This document shows, piece after piece, positions 1 through 8,045 of a stretch of DNA of 64,000 bases. The stretch's first letter is position 1. Each line of letters begins with the position of its first letter. The notes under the pieces were generated by a model. The model was not told the DNA's origin, ran no database searches, and worked only from the letters and a program-made list of their open reading frames with translations. The translations under genes and the position numbers were made by a program. The stretch comes from AC-49 sp963766605 (GTDB lineage Bacteria; Actinomycetota; Thermoleophilia; Solirubrobacterales; Solirubrobacteraceae): the NCBI GenBank assembly GCA_963766605.1, contig CAVYAT010000007.1, positions 248,001 to 312,000 of the forward strand, in the 5' to 3' direction.

Positions 1-1119
1 GCCGAGGCAGAAGTGCGGCCCGCCGCCACCGAAGCCGAGGTGGTGGTTGGGCTCGCGCGTGAGGTCGAACTTCCACGGATCCTCGAACGCCGTCTCGTCG
101 CGGTTGCCCGACGGGTAGAACAGGATCACCTTGTCGCCGGCCGGGATCGTCCGACCGTGCAGCTCGACCTCGCGCGTCGTCGTGCGGCGGAACGTCATGA
201 CCGGCGTCGCCCAGCGGATGAACTCCTCGACCGATGTGCCGATTCGTTCGCCGAGGTCCTCGCGCAGCCACGCCGCCTGATCGGGGTTCTCGGTCAGCGC
301 GCGCATCGCGTGGGACGTCGTGTGGCGGGTCGTGTCGTTGCCGGCCACCGACAGCAGCACGAAGAACGCGGCGATCTCGTCGCGGGTCAGGCGCTCGCCA
401 TCGACCTCGGTGTGCACCAGCGCGCTCATCAGGTCGTCGCTCGGATTGTCCTCGCGATGGGCGGCGAGCTCGGCCGCGAACTGGTGCAGCGTGAAGACCG
501 CCATCCCGAGGACCTCCATCAGCGGCCGGCCCTGAGCGACGTCGGGGTCGCCGGCGGTGACAATCACGTCGGACGCCTCGACGATGCGCTCGCGGTCGGC
601 CTCCGGCACGCCGATCATGTCCGAGATCGTCATCAGCGGCAGGCGCTTGGCGATCAGCGAGACGAAGTTGCCGCCGCCGGTCGGCGCGGCCTCTGACACG
701 ACCGTGTGCGCGTCGCGGCGGATGCCCTCCTCGATCCGCGCGATCTGGCGCGGCGTGAACGCCGACGAGATGATCCCGCGCAGCTTCGTGTGGCGCGGCG
801 CGTCCATGCCGATGATCGACAGCGTCGCCTCGCGCAGCTCGTCGGGCACGTCGCCAAACGACACGCCCTCGCCCGAACAGAACGTCTCCGGGCTGCGTGA
901 CGCCTTGCGGACATCCTCGTAGCGCACGAGGGCCCAGTACGGCTTGCGTTCGATCTCGGGCATTCCGAGCAAATCGACCGGCGGGTTGTGGCGCGACAGC
1001 GGGTGGTTGGTGCGCAGGTCGGCGAACACCTCGTCGCGCTCGCGAGCGGTGCGCGACCAGAACTCGATCGCGCCGATGTCGTGTTCGTCGTAGACGGGTG
1101 GTTCGGCGGTGCTGGACAT
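1..1119 (-). CDS. Cytochrome P450, C-terminus beyond left edge
   Basis: Heme-thiolate monooxygenase; such enzymes hydroxylate lipophilic substrates using electrons from a ferredoxin and its reductase. The 373 visible residues contain the oxygen-activation motif AGNDTT near residue 258, the K-helix E-x-x-R (EEFIR) near 300 and, at the very edge, the heme-ligand loop FGGGGPHFCLG with Cys371 as the iron ligand. Only the last few dozen residues are missing. The HTKLRGIISSAFTPR stretch resembles the actinobacterial CYP124/125/142 group acting on steroids or methyl-branched lipids; that substrate guess is inference. The ATG start is supported by a TATCGT hexamer six bases upstream (probably leaderless). 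Divergent from the small secreted protein at 1171. Confidence 0.93.
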   Translation of the reverse strand, partial: MSSTAEPPVYDEHDIGAIEFWSRTARERDEVFADLRTNHPLSRHNPPVDLLGMPEIERKPYWALVRYEDVRKASRSPETFCSGEGVSFGDVPDELREATLSIIGMDAPRHTKLRGIISSAFTPRQIARIEEGIRRDAHTVVSEAAPTGGGNFVSLIAKRLPLMTISDMIGVPEADRERIVEASDVIVTAGDPDVAQGRPLMEVLGMAVFTLHQFAAELAAHREDNPSDDLMSALVHTEVDGERLTRDEIAAFFVLLSVAGNDTTRHTTSHAMRALTENPDQAAWLREDLGERIGTSVEEFIRWATPVMTFRRTTTREVELHGRTIPAGDKVILFYPSGNRDETAFEDPWKFDLTREPNHHLGFGGGGPHFCLG

Positions 1120-1131
1120 GGCCCGACGATA
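1120..1131 (-). promoter_or_regulatory. Leaderless -10 element of the P450 gene
   Basis: TATCGT on the minus strand lies exactly six bases before the ATG, which places the expected transcription start on or next to the start codon. It is one of a series of TANNNT-N6 sites in this window. Confidence 0.6.
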
Positions 1132-1170
1132 GCGGCGCGGGAGTCCGGCGGCTGGGATATGTTCGACGCG

Positions 1171-1644
1171 ATGCCCCGTCGAGGAGTGATGCCGCTCGCC
1201 GCGGCCGCTGTCGTGCTCGCCTGTGCGCCGGCCGCCGCGGCGCGGCACTGGTCGTTCCAGACCGGCGTCTACGCGGCCAAGACGGCCCAGAAGACGACGT
1301 TCAAATTCAAGATCGTCGGCCACACCGCGACCAACCACTGCGGCACCAAGGGCAGCCAGCACTGCTTCATCGCACTGTCGGATCCCCGGCTGGACACGAC
1401 CTGCTCGGACGGCACGAGCTTCAGCGCCGGCCTGTTCGACGTGCCCAGCGGCTTCGTCTCGCAGGACGGCGGCTTCAGCTACCACCAGAGCGTGCAGGGC
1501 GCCAACCCGCGGATCGACTTCCGCGCGCACGCGTCCGGCGCGAAGGTCACCGGCTCGTTTCGCGAGCTGGACCCGCAGTCCGGGCCGACCGGGATGCTGA
1601 GCTGCGACAGCGGCACCGTGACGTTCACCGCCCGCAAGCTCTGA
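1171..1644 (+). CDS. Small secreted protein of unknown function
   Basis: I do not recognise the family. The 157-residue product starts with a basic stretch followed by a hydrophobic Ala/Val/Leu run ending in PAAAARH, a plausible Sec signal peptide, so it is probably exported. The mature part holds four cysteines (in NHCGTKGSQHC, TTCSDG and LSCDSG), consistent with two disulfides, and ends in a beta-rich segment. In-frame ATGs also occur at 1159 and 1189; 1171 gives the most typical signal peptide. Divergent from the P450 gene, with only about 50 bases between the two starts, and convergent with the permease at 1661. Confidence 0.7.
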   Translation: MPRRGVMPLAAAAVVLACAPAAAARHWSFQTGVYAAKTAQKTTFKFKIVGHTATNHCGTKGSQHCFIALSDPRLDTTCSDGTSFSAGLFDVPSGFVSQDGGFSYHQSVQGANPRIDFRAHASGAKVTGSFRELDPQSGPTGMLSCDSGTVTFTARKL

Positions 1645-1660
1645 CCGCGGGGCGGCGAAC

Positions 1661-3199
1661 TCAGGCCGGCGCCGGCTCCGCCGCGCCGCCGATCGTGACC
1701 TCGACCGTCTTGTTGCGCACCGGCGTCGCGACCAGGTAGCCGATCACCGAGAACACGATCAGCACCACGAGCGTGCCGAGCGTGAACAGGAAGAACTTGC
1801 CTTCGCCCACGCCCCAGTTGTCGTGGAACGAGTAGCTGTGGCCGAACAGCCGGTCGAGCGTGCCCGGGAAGACCGCGGTCCACGAGCCGAGCGAGACCCA
1901 GAACGTGATCAGGATCACGCCGAGCAGCATCGGCACGCCGTGCGCGCCGCCCGGAATCCGGAACGGCCGGTTGACCCCCGGGTGGCGCAGCCGCAGGATG
2001 TAGGCGGCCGGGAAGATCAGGATGTAGGAGATCAGCGTCGTCGAGATCGCGATGTTGAGCACGACCCCGAATGTCGCGTCGTTGCCGCCGTTGAACAGCG
2101 CGACCGCGGCGACCATGAACGCCGTGGCCATGATGCCCGACAGCACGTTGGCGCGGATCGGCGTCCCGACCTTCTCGTTGAACACGCCGAAGTAGGGGAA
2201 GAACCCGCCGTCGGCCGCGGCGCAGGCCAGCACGCGATCGCCCGACATCATCCACGCCGAGCCCGAGTTCATCAGCGTGAAGATGAACAGGATGCAGGTG
2301 ACGCCGTACATGAAGCTCGCCGCACCGCCGTAGATCCCGTAGCTGACCTTGACCGCGTCGAGGAAGCCGCCGAGACCGGTGATCTCCTTGGCCGGCAGGA
2401 CGAGCAGCACGAGCAGGATCGGCACCAGGTAGCAGAACGTCGACAAGAAGCCGGAGCGGAAGATCGCGGCCGGAACGTCCTTCTGTGGGTCCTTCATCTC
2501 CTCGGCCGCGCCATTGGCCGACTCGAAGCCGACGAACGAGAACAGCAGCAGCGGAGCGATCGCCAGCAGCCCGACCGTCGTCGGCTGCATCTTGGAGATC
2601 GCGAAGCCGCCTTTGAACCCGTGGTCGAGGCCGTAGATGATCACGGTGATCGCGAAGAACGCGACCAGCGCGACCTTGACCATCGCGCCCAGCGTCGGGA
2701 CCCACTTGCCGAGCTTGAGCGACACGATCGCGCTGCCGATCGTCAGCCAGATGAAGACGAGCTTGAACAGGTAGTCGGAGACGTCGCCGGTGCCGATCCC
2801 GGAGACCCCCGACGACCACGCCGCGGTGCCGATGAACGCCAGTGAGCCGCCGACCCACAGCGGGTTGGTGACCCAGTAGAACATCGTGTTCAGCGAGCCC
2901 CAGAAGCGGCCCATGGTCATTTTGACCCACTCGTACGGGCCGCCTTCCATGGGGAACGCGGCGCCGGTCTCGGCCATCACCAGGGCGTAGGGGATCAGGA
3001 AGAAGACGCACAGGATCAGTGCCCAGAAGAACGCCTCCGGGCCGTTGGACGCCGCCTGGCCGATCAGGTCCAGCCCGACGATCGTCGCGACGATGAAGAA
3101 CACGGCGTCGAAGCGCCCCAGCGACTTGACGAGCTTCGTCTTCTGCTCGGCCGCCAGCGCGGTCTCGTTGAGGCTCTCCGTGACTTCGCTTGCGGCCAT
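1661..3199 (-). CDS. APC-family amino-acid permease
   Basis: Membrane transporter of the amino acid-polyamine-organocation superfamily, probably a proton symporter for an amino acid or amine. The 512-residue length and about twelve hydrophobic segments fit the family; the first helix carries the unwound glycine motif region (IVATIVGLDLIGQAASNGPE) and is followed by AFPMEGGPYEWV, typical of APC helix 3. The ATG at 3199 was chosen over the upstream in-frame ATG at 3214 because a perfect GGAGGA Shine-Dalgarno sits seven bases before it. Unlike many neighbours it therefore has a true leader. Substrate cannot be told from sequence. Confidence 0.9.
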   Translation of the reverse strand: MAASEVTESLNETALAAEQKTKLVKSLGRFDAVFFIVATIVGLDLIGQAASNGPEAFFWALILCVFFLIPYALVMAETGAAFPMEGGPYEWVKMTMGRFWGSLNTMFYWVTNPLWVGGSLAFIGTAAWSSGVSGIGTGDVSDYLFKLVFIWLTIGSAIVSLKLGKWVPTLGAMVKVALVAFFAITVIIYGLDHGFKGGFAISKMQPTTVGLLAIAPLLLFSFVGFESANGAAEEMKDPQKDVPAAIFRSGFLSTFCYLVPILLVLLVLPAKEITGLGGFLDAVKVSYGIYGGAASFMYGVTCILFIFTLMNSGSAWMMSGDRVLACAAADGGFFPYFGVFNEKVGTPIRANVLSGIMATAFMVAAVALFNGGNDATFGVVLNIAISTTLISYILIFPAAYILRLRHPGVNRPFRIPGGAHGVPMLLGVILITFWVSLGSWTAVFPGTLDRLFGHSYSFHDNWGVGEGKFFLFTLGTLVVLIVFSVIGYLVATPVRNKTVEVTIGGAAEPAPA

Positions 3200-3231
3200 C
3201 GCTGAATCCTCCATCTGCTGGACGGGGCGGC

Positions 3232-3262
3232 GCCGAACCTATCCGCGGGGCGCGGGTTCGGC
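3232..3262 (-). promoter_or_regulatory. Inverted repeat and -10 upstream of the APC permease
   Basis: GCCGAACC (3232-3239) and GGTTCGGC (3255-3262) form a perfect 8-bp dyad with a 15-base spacer. The left arm overlaps a minus-strand TAGGTT hexamer (3241-3236), which would give a leader of about 30 bases carrying the GGAGGA ribosome site. The dyad is thus placed to act as an operator for the permease. The regulator is unknown. Confidence 0.4.
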
Positions 3263-3351
3263 CATGGACCGCCGGTAACGCGACGATGACACGAAGTCCA
3301 CCGCCACCGCGTCCAACGTGAGCCTCGCCTTTACGCCGGATCGCGCAGCGC

Positions 3352-3368
3352 TAGCGTTCACGGGTGCT
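3352..3368 (+). promoter_or_regulatory. -10 element of the FtsX permease gene
   Basis: TAGCGT at 3352-3357 lies eleven bases before the GTG at 3369, predicting a 5' leader of only about four bases. It also argues against the upstream in-frame GTG at 3318, which would precede the promoter. Confidence 0.5.
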
Positions 3369-4472
3369 GTGCTCGAGCTGGTCGCCACCAACCTCGCCCG
3401 CCGCAAGGGACGGGCTTTCGCCACGGCGCTGGGGATCGCGCTGGGCGTCGCGACGATCGTCGCGCTGTTGTCGGTCGGCTCCGGGCTGCGCCGCACAGCC
3501 GGAGAGCTCGTCCACCTCGGCCAGGCCGACATCGGCGTCTTCCAGGCCGGCGTCACCGATCCGACGGCCTCGCTACTACCGCTGTCGGTCGGCCGGCGCC
3601 TGGACGCGCGCTCCGACGTCGAGTCGGCGACGCCGCTGCTGCTCGTGATCGAAGGCGTCCGCCAAGACCCGGCGTCGGTCGTGTTCGGGGCTGACCCGCG
3701 CGGCTTCTTCGCGCGCCGGCTCGTCGTCACCGGTGGGCGCCGCGATCTCGCCGCCGGCAACGTCGTGGTCGGCGACCGCCTGGCCCGCGAGCTGCACCTG
3801 CGGCCCGGCGACACGCTGAAGGTCAAGGGACGGCCGCTGATCGTCGCCGGCGTCTACCACACCGGCGTGTTCTTCGAGGACGCGGGCGCCGTCGTCAACC
3901 TGGCCGAGGCGCAGCGGATCACCAACCGCCCCGGCGAGGCGACGACGTTCGCCGTGCAGCTCGCGACCGGCGCCCATCACACGACAGCGGTCAAGGCGAT
4001 CCGCCGCGCGTTCCCAGGCACGCAGGTCATCGGCACCGCCGACGATGCCGAGCGGGCCGGCGCCAACGGCGAACTCGTACGCAAGACGGTCGAGATCGTC
4101 GCGGCGCTGGCCCTGATCCTTGGCGGACTCGGCGTGTCGAACACGATGGCGATGGCGGTGCTCGAGCGCCGACGGGAGTTCGCGCTGCTCAATGTCCTGG
4201 GCTGGGGGCGGATGCGGCTCGCCGTGCTCGTCCTTGCCGAGGGCATCGCGGTCAGCATCCTCGGCGCGGCGATCGGCCTGCTGCTGGGCGCGTGGGGCGC
4301 GGAGTGGCTGGCCCAGGCGATCGGAGTGTCGTCGGTCGTCAGTCCGCACGTCACGCTGTGGACGATCGGCCAGGCACTGCTGATCGGGTGCCTGGTCGGG
4401 ATCATCGGCGGCCTCTACCCTGCCTGGCGCGGGACGACGATCTCAGGGGCCGAGCTGCTCGCCGGTGCGTAG
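3369..4472 (+). CDS. ABC transporter permease, MacB/FtsX type
   Basis: Inner-membrane subunit of a type VII (MacB/LolCDE-like) ABC system, a class that moves substrates out of the membrane or drives periplasmic work rather than conventional import. The N-terminus has one membrane helix (about residues 15-40, ending ALLSVGSGLRR), then a roughly 200-residue extracellular MacB_PCD domain, then the FtsX domain with three helices (from about residue 240: ALALILGGLGVSNTMAMAVLERRREF). 367 residues is normal for the family. The GTG at 3369 follows a TAGCGT element; an upstream GTG at 3318 is in frame but less likely. The gene end overlaps the ABC ATPase gene by 30 bases in tail-to-tail orientation, so the probable partner is on the other strand. 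Confidence 0.88.
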   Translation: MLELVATNLARRKGRAFATALGIALGVATIVALLSVGSGLRRTAGELVHLGQADIGVFQAGVTDPTASLLPLSVGRRLDARSDVESATPLLLVIEGVRQDPASVVFGADPRGFFARRLVVTGGRRDLAAGNVVVGDRLARELHLRPGDTLKVKGRPLIVAGVYHTGVFFEDAGAVVNLAEAQRITNRPGEATTFAVQLATGAHHTTAVKAIRRAFPGTQVIGTADDAERAGANGELVRKTVEIVAALALILGGLGVSNTMAMAVLERRREFALLNVLGWGRMRLAVLVLAEGIAVSILGAAIGLLLGAWGAEWLAQAIGVSSVVSPHVTLWTIGQALLIGCLVGIIGGLYPAWRGTTISGAELLAGA

Positions 4473-5195
4473 GGCGGGCGGGTCGTCGACCAGGCGCCCG
4501 TCGCGCAGGTGAAGCACGCGGTCGGCACGCGCGGCGACGAGCGAGTCGTGCGTTACGACGAGCACCGTCATCCCGCGGCGTGCGCGCAGCTGCGCGATCA
4601 GGTCGAGCACACGCTGCGCGGACGCCGAGTCCAGCGCCCCAGTCGGCTCGTCGGCGAGCAGCAGCCGCGGGTCGTTGGCCAGGGCCCGGGCAACGGCGAC
4701 GCGCTGGCGCTCGCCGCCGGACAGGTGCACGACGCGCTCGTCCGCGCGGTCGCCGAGGTCGACCTCGCCCAGCAGCTCGGCCGCGCGGCGCCGGCGCTCC
4801 GCGCGCCGGCGGACGGTCGTGACGAGCGGCAGCTCGACGTTGTCGCGCGCCGTGAGGTGGGTCAGCAGGTTGTGCTGCTGGAACACGAAGCCGACCACCT
4901 CGCGATGCAGTAGCGCGCGGTCGCTTCCGGCCCCGCTGACGGCCGCGCCGTCGATCGTCACCTCGCCCGAGGTTGGCCGGTCGAGGCCGCCGATCAGCCC
5001 CAGCAGCGTCGTCTTGCCCGAGCCCGACGGTCCGGTCAGCGCGACGAGTTCGCCGGCGCACAGCTCGAGGTCGACGCCGTCGAGCGCGACGATCCGCTCG
5101 CCATGGACGCGGCGCAGCGCGCGCACCGTGACGCGGGCGCCGGCCGGCTCGCGCCTGGTCGCGTCGCCGCGCGCGGCTGTCTCACTTAGTGACAT
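4443..5195 (-). CDS. ABC transporter ATP-binding protein, MacB/LolD type
   Basis: Cytoplasmic ATPase subunit, probably serving the FtsX-type permease at 3369. Visible motifs are Walker A GPSGSGKTT (about residues 55-63), Q-loop in FVFQQHNLL, signature LSGGERQ and Walker B LLLADEPTGALD, with the H-loop in VVTHDS. The stretch QQHNLLTHLTARDNVELPL is typical of the LolD/MacB subgroup. The ATG lies inside the 3' end of the small secreted-protein gene (14-base overlap), so the two are probably co-transcribed and translationally coupled. The 3' end overlaps the permease gene on the opposite strand. Confidence 0.92.
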   Translation of the reverse strand: MSLSETAARGDATRREPAGARVTVRALRRVHGERIVALDGVDLELCAGELVALTGPSGSGKTTLLGLIGGLDRPTSGEVTIDGAAVSGAGSDRALLHREVVGFVFQQHNLLTHLTARDNVELPLVTTVRRRAERRRRAAELLGEVDLGDRADERVVHLSGGERQRVAVARALANDPRLLLADEPTGALDSASAQRVLDLIAQLRARRGMTVLVVTHDSLVAARADRVLHLRDGRLVDDPPALRTGEQLGP

Positions 5196-5604
5196 GGATG
5201 TCGTGATTGAGCTTGACCGTCCCGTGGCCGGTCGCCGTGACGACGACGCGCAACGTCAACGGGACGCCGACCGAGCGCGCCGGGAACAGCAGCTGGTCGG
5301 AGAAGTGACCGGTGAACCGCCACGGGCTGTGACGCACACCGACGCCCTTCGTGCCCGGCGCGGGGTACTGGGTCGAGACGACCTGGCCTTGGAAGACGAA
5401 CTGGTAGTAGGCCGACGCTCTCAGCGGTTTTCCGGCGTTGCTCCTGGCGGTGACTGTGATGTCCCACAGCTTGCCCACCTTGGGGTTGGTCTTGGGGGCG
5501 CTCAGGGTGGCCTTGAACGGCGGCGCCGCCGCCGTCGCGGACACGGCGAACGCCGCGCCGAGCACCAGCGTGACAACGACCAACAGAAAACGTGTGCGGT
5601 GCAC
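5182..5604 (-). CDS. Small secreted protein upstream of the ABC ATPase
   Basis: Unrecognised 140-residue protein with an N-terminal signal peptide (basic HRTR, then a Leu/Val/Ala core ending AVSATAAA) and a mature part with alternating beta-type segments, resembling a single Ig-like or cupredoxin-like sandwich; that fold is a guess. The GTG at 5604 was chosen because an AGGAGG Shine-Dalgarno ends nine bases upstream; the ATG at 5610 is only three bases from it. It overlaps the ABC ATPase start, suggesting a function linked to that transporter, for example as an extracytoplasmic partner. Confidence 0.7.
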   Translation of the reverse strand: MHRTRFLLVVVTLVLGAAFAVSATAAAPPFKATLSAPKTNPKVGKLWDITVTARSNAGKPLRASAYYQFVFQGQVVSTQYPAPGTKGVGVRHSPWRFTGHFSDQLLFPARSVGVPLTLRVVVTATGHGTVKLNHDIHVTK

Positions 5605-5643
5605 GACCATGAACCTCCTGACCACAATGCGTTGACGCAGAGC

Positions 5644-6624
5644 TTAGGAGAGCGGCCCCTCCGGAACGGCAGATGAGGCGTTCACAGCCTGACGAAGGGC
5701 CTCGGCGCCGGGGCGGGAGCGGTGCCCGAGCTCGCGGCGCGCGCGGCCGTCGTCGAACGGCATCGGCAGCCGGGCCAGGCGAACCTCGTCGAGGTTCAGC
5801 AGCGACGGCTCGCGCCCGAATGGGCGCAGCGTGGCATCGGCGACCCGCGCCACCGCGTAGGCGACCGACCAGGGCACCGGTACGCGGGGGGCTGGCCGTC
5901 CGGCCGCGCGCGCCACGTGGGCGAACACGTCGCGCATCGTCAGGTTCTCGCCGCCGAGCAGGTAGCGGCGCCCGGACGTGCCGTGCTCGAACGCACGCAG
6001 CTGGCCGTCCGCGACGTCGCGGACATCGACGATGTTGAGCACCCCGCGGGCGAGGTAGGCGCGGGCACGGCCTTCGGCGACATCGCGGACCATCTTGCCC
6101 GTCGGGGTCGGGCGCCGGTCGCCCGGGCCGACCGGCGTCGTCGGGTTGACGACGACGACGCGGTGGCCCTGTGCTGCCGCCCGCAGCGCCAGGCGCTCGC
6201 CATCGAGTTTCGTGCGTTTGTACGGGACCGCGAGCTCGTATGCGGGCGGTGCGTCGTCCTCGGTCGCCGCGCGCCCGCGCGCCGGGCCGCACGTCGCGCA
6301 CGAGCTCGTGTGGACGACCGGCACACCGGCGCGGACCGCCGCGTCGAGCACCGTGCGGGTCCCGTCGACGTTGACGGCCCGCATCGCGTCGGCGTCGACA
6401 CGCGCATAGGAGTAAACGGCGGCCAGATGGAAGACGGCGTCGCACCCGTCGATCGCGCGGGCCACCGAGTCGGGATCCAGGACGTCGCCGGCCACCGCCT
6501 CGGCTGCTCCGGGGACAAACCTCGTCGCGCGATCGAGGCCGCGGACCTCGTGGCCGCCGTCGATCAGCGCCTGGGCGACGTGGGCCCCGATGAAGCCACC
6601 GGCGCCGGTGACGAGCGCCCTCAT
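5644..6624 (-). CDS. hpnA: NAD-dependent epimerase, HpnA-like
   Basis: Extended short-chain dehydrogenase/epimerase. It begins with the Rossmann dinucleotide motif TGAGGFIGAHV (residues 6-16) and carries the acid-binding DVLDPDSV, an SSCA segment and the YKRTK catalytic Y-x-x-x-K. The segment NPTTPVGPGDRRPTPTGK and the later YLLGGENLTMRDV are hallmark sequences of the hopanoid-associated sugar epimerase HpnA as I remember the family. 326 residues is the expected size. The ATG overlaps the stop of the aminotransferase gene (ATGA), so both are one operon. HpnA's exact reaction is not settled; a hopanoid link here is inference, as no squalene-hopene cyclase lies in the window. Confidence 0.8.
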   Translation of the reverse strand: MRALVTGAGGFIGAHVAQALIDGGHEVRGLDRATRFVPGAAEAVAGDVLDPDSVARAIDGCDAVFHLAAVYSYARVDADAMRAVNVDGTRTVLDAAVRAGVPVVHTSSCATCGPARGRAATEDDAPPAYELAVPYKRTKLDGERLALRAAAQGHRVVVVNPTTPVGPGDRRPTPTGKMVRDVAEGRARAYLARGVLNIVDVRDVADGQLRAFEHGTSGRRYLLGGENLTMRDVFAHVARAAGRPAPRVPVPWSVAYAVARVADATLRPFGREPSLLNLDEVRLARLPMPFDDGRARRELGHRSRPGAEALRQAVNASSAVPEGPLS

Positions 6625-8033
6625 GCGCCGCTGCGGTCGCGCCGCGGGCGGATGAAGCGCCGCGCCATTCCCGCCCCGAGGCGCCCGTAGGCGCGTGGCA
6701 GCCGCTGCGCCGAGGCGATCACGTCGTCGAGCGCGGCGGCGAAGCGGCGGATGTCGTCCTCGGTCGCGACGAGCGCCGGCAGCGCCTTGACGACGTTCAT
6801 GTGGTGGCCTGCGACCTGGCACAGGATCCGGTGCTCGTGGAACAGCGGGACGGTCAGCAGCTGCGCGGCCAGTCCTGGCTGGGCGCGCTCGGCGAGATCC
6901 CATACGCGCCGCGCCGCGCCGCCGGCCGGCGGGCCGAGTTCAATTGCCCACATCAGCCCGAGGCCGCGGACATCGCGGACGATCTCGTAGCGCTCGATGA
7001 GCGGCGTCGTCAGCTCCAGCAGGAGCTCGCCCATTCGCGCGGCGTGGGCAACCAGGTCGTCGTCGCGTAGGACGTCGAGCGTCGCGATACCCGCTGTCGC
7101 GGCGAGGTCGTTGTTCCCGAACGTCGAGCCGTGGCGCACGCCGCGCTCCATGCCATCGAACACCCGGTCCATGACCGCACGCGAACACAGCACGGCGCCG
7201 GTCGGCACGTAGCCCCCCGACAGCGCCTTGGCGACCGTGATCAGGTCGGGTTGCAGGCCCCAGTGCTCGAGCGCGAACATTCGGCCGGTGCGGCCGAGAC
7301 CGGTCTGGACCTCGTCGCAGCAGAACAGGGTGCCGGCGGCGCGACACGCCGCCTGGGCCGCCGCAAGGTAGCCGTCGGGCGGGAGGTTCACGCCCTTGCC
7401 CTGCACCGGTTCGATGACGAACGCGGCGACATCGCCCGCTGCCAACTCGCGCGCCAGCGCGTCCAGGTCGCCGAATGCGACGCTGTCGCAGCCCGGCAGA
7501 AGCGGGCCGAAGCCGTCGCGGAACTCGTCGTTGCCATTCAGCGACAGGGCGCCGAGGGTCAGGCCGTGGAACCCGTGTTCGGCGAACAGTGTCCGCGGAC
7601 GGCCGGTCGTCGCGCGCGCCAGCTTGATCGTCGTCTCGACCGCCTCGGCGCCACTGTTGGCGAACACGACCGCGTCGACGCTCGGCGGCGCAAGCTCGAG
7701 CAGTCGCCGGGCCAGCATGCCGGGCAGCAGCGAAACGCCCATCTGCGGGAGGTTGGGCGTCGAGGCCTGGAGCACGTCGATCAGCGCCTGCACGACGCGC
7801 GGGTGCGAGCGGCCGACCGCGAACACGCCATAGCCGCACAGCAGGTCGAGGTAGCGCGCGCCGGTGTCGTCGATCAGGTCCGCGCCCTCGCCGCGCACCC
7901 AGGTGCGGTCGAAGCCCAGCGTCCGCACGATCCGCCCGAGCTGCGGGTTCAGGTACGCGTCGTTGAGCGACATCGCGTCGCCGGGGCGCTCTCGCAGAGC
8001 ACCGGCGACATCGGTCGACCCTGCTTCGGGCAT
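6621..8033 (-). CDS. Class III aminotransferase, possibly HpnO-like
   Basis: PLP-dependent fold-type I transaminase of the acetylornithine/ornithine group, 470 residues. Visible are the glycine-rich phosphate-binding segment NSGAEAVETTIKLAR, the cofactor Asp in LFCCDEVQTGLGRTG and the Schiff-base lysine in LITVAKALSGGYVPTGA. With the downstream HpnA-like epimerase it resembles the pair that decorates the hopanoid side chain (HpnO makes aminobacteriohopanetriol), so that role is plausible but unproven. The ATG at 8033 follows TAGCCT by exactly six bases. That hexamer overlaps the TAG stop of the upstream histidine kinase gene. Confidence 0.85.
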   Translation of the reverse strand: MPEAGSTDVAGALRERPGDAMSLNDAYLNPQLGRIVRTLGFDRTWVRGEGADLIDDTGARYLDLLCGYGVFAVGRSHPRVVQALIDVLQASTPNLPQMGVSLLPGMLARRLLELAPPSVDAVVFANSGAEAVETTIKLARATTGRPRTLFAEHGFHGLTLGALSLNGNDEFRDGFGPLLPGCDSVAFGDLDALARELAAGDVAAFVIEPVQGKGVNLPPDGYLAAAQAACRAAGTLFCCDEVQTGLGRTGRMFALEHWGLQPDLITVAKALSGGYVPTGAVLCSRAVMDRVFDGMERGVRHGSTFGNNDLAATAGIATLDVLRDDDLVAHAARMGELLLELTTPLIERYEIVRDVRGLGLMWAIELGPPAGGAARRVWDLAERAQPGLAAQLLTVPLFHEHRILCQVAGHHMNVVKALPALVATEDDIRRFAAALDDVIASAQRLPRAYGRLGAGMARRFIRPRRDRSGA

Positions 8034-8045
8034 GCGGACAGGCTA
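8034..8045 (-). promoter_or_regulatory. Leaderless -10 overlapping the kinase stop codon
   Basis: TAGCCT on the minus strand, six bases before the aminotransferase ATG. Its first three bases are the TAG stop codon of the histidine kinase gene. Confidence 0.55.
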
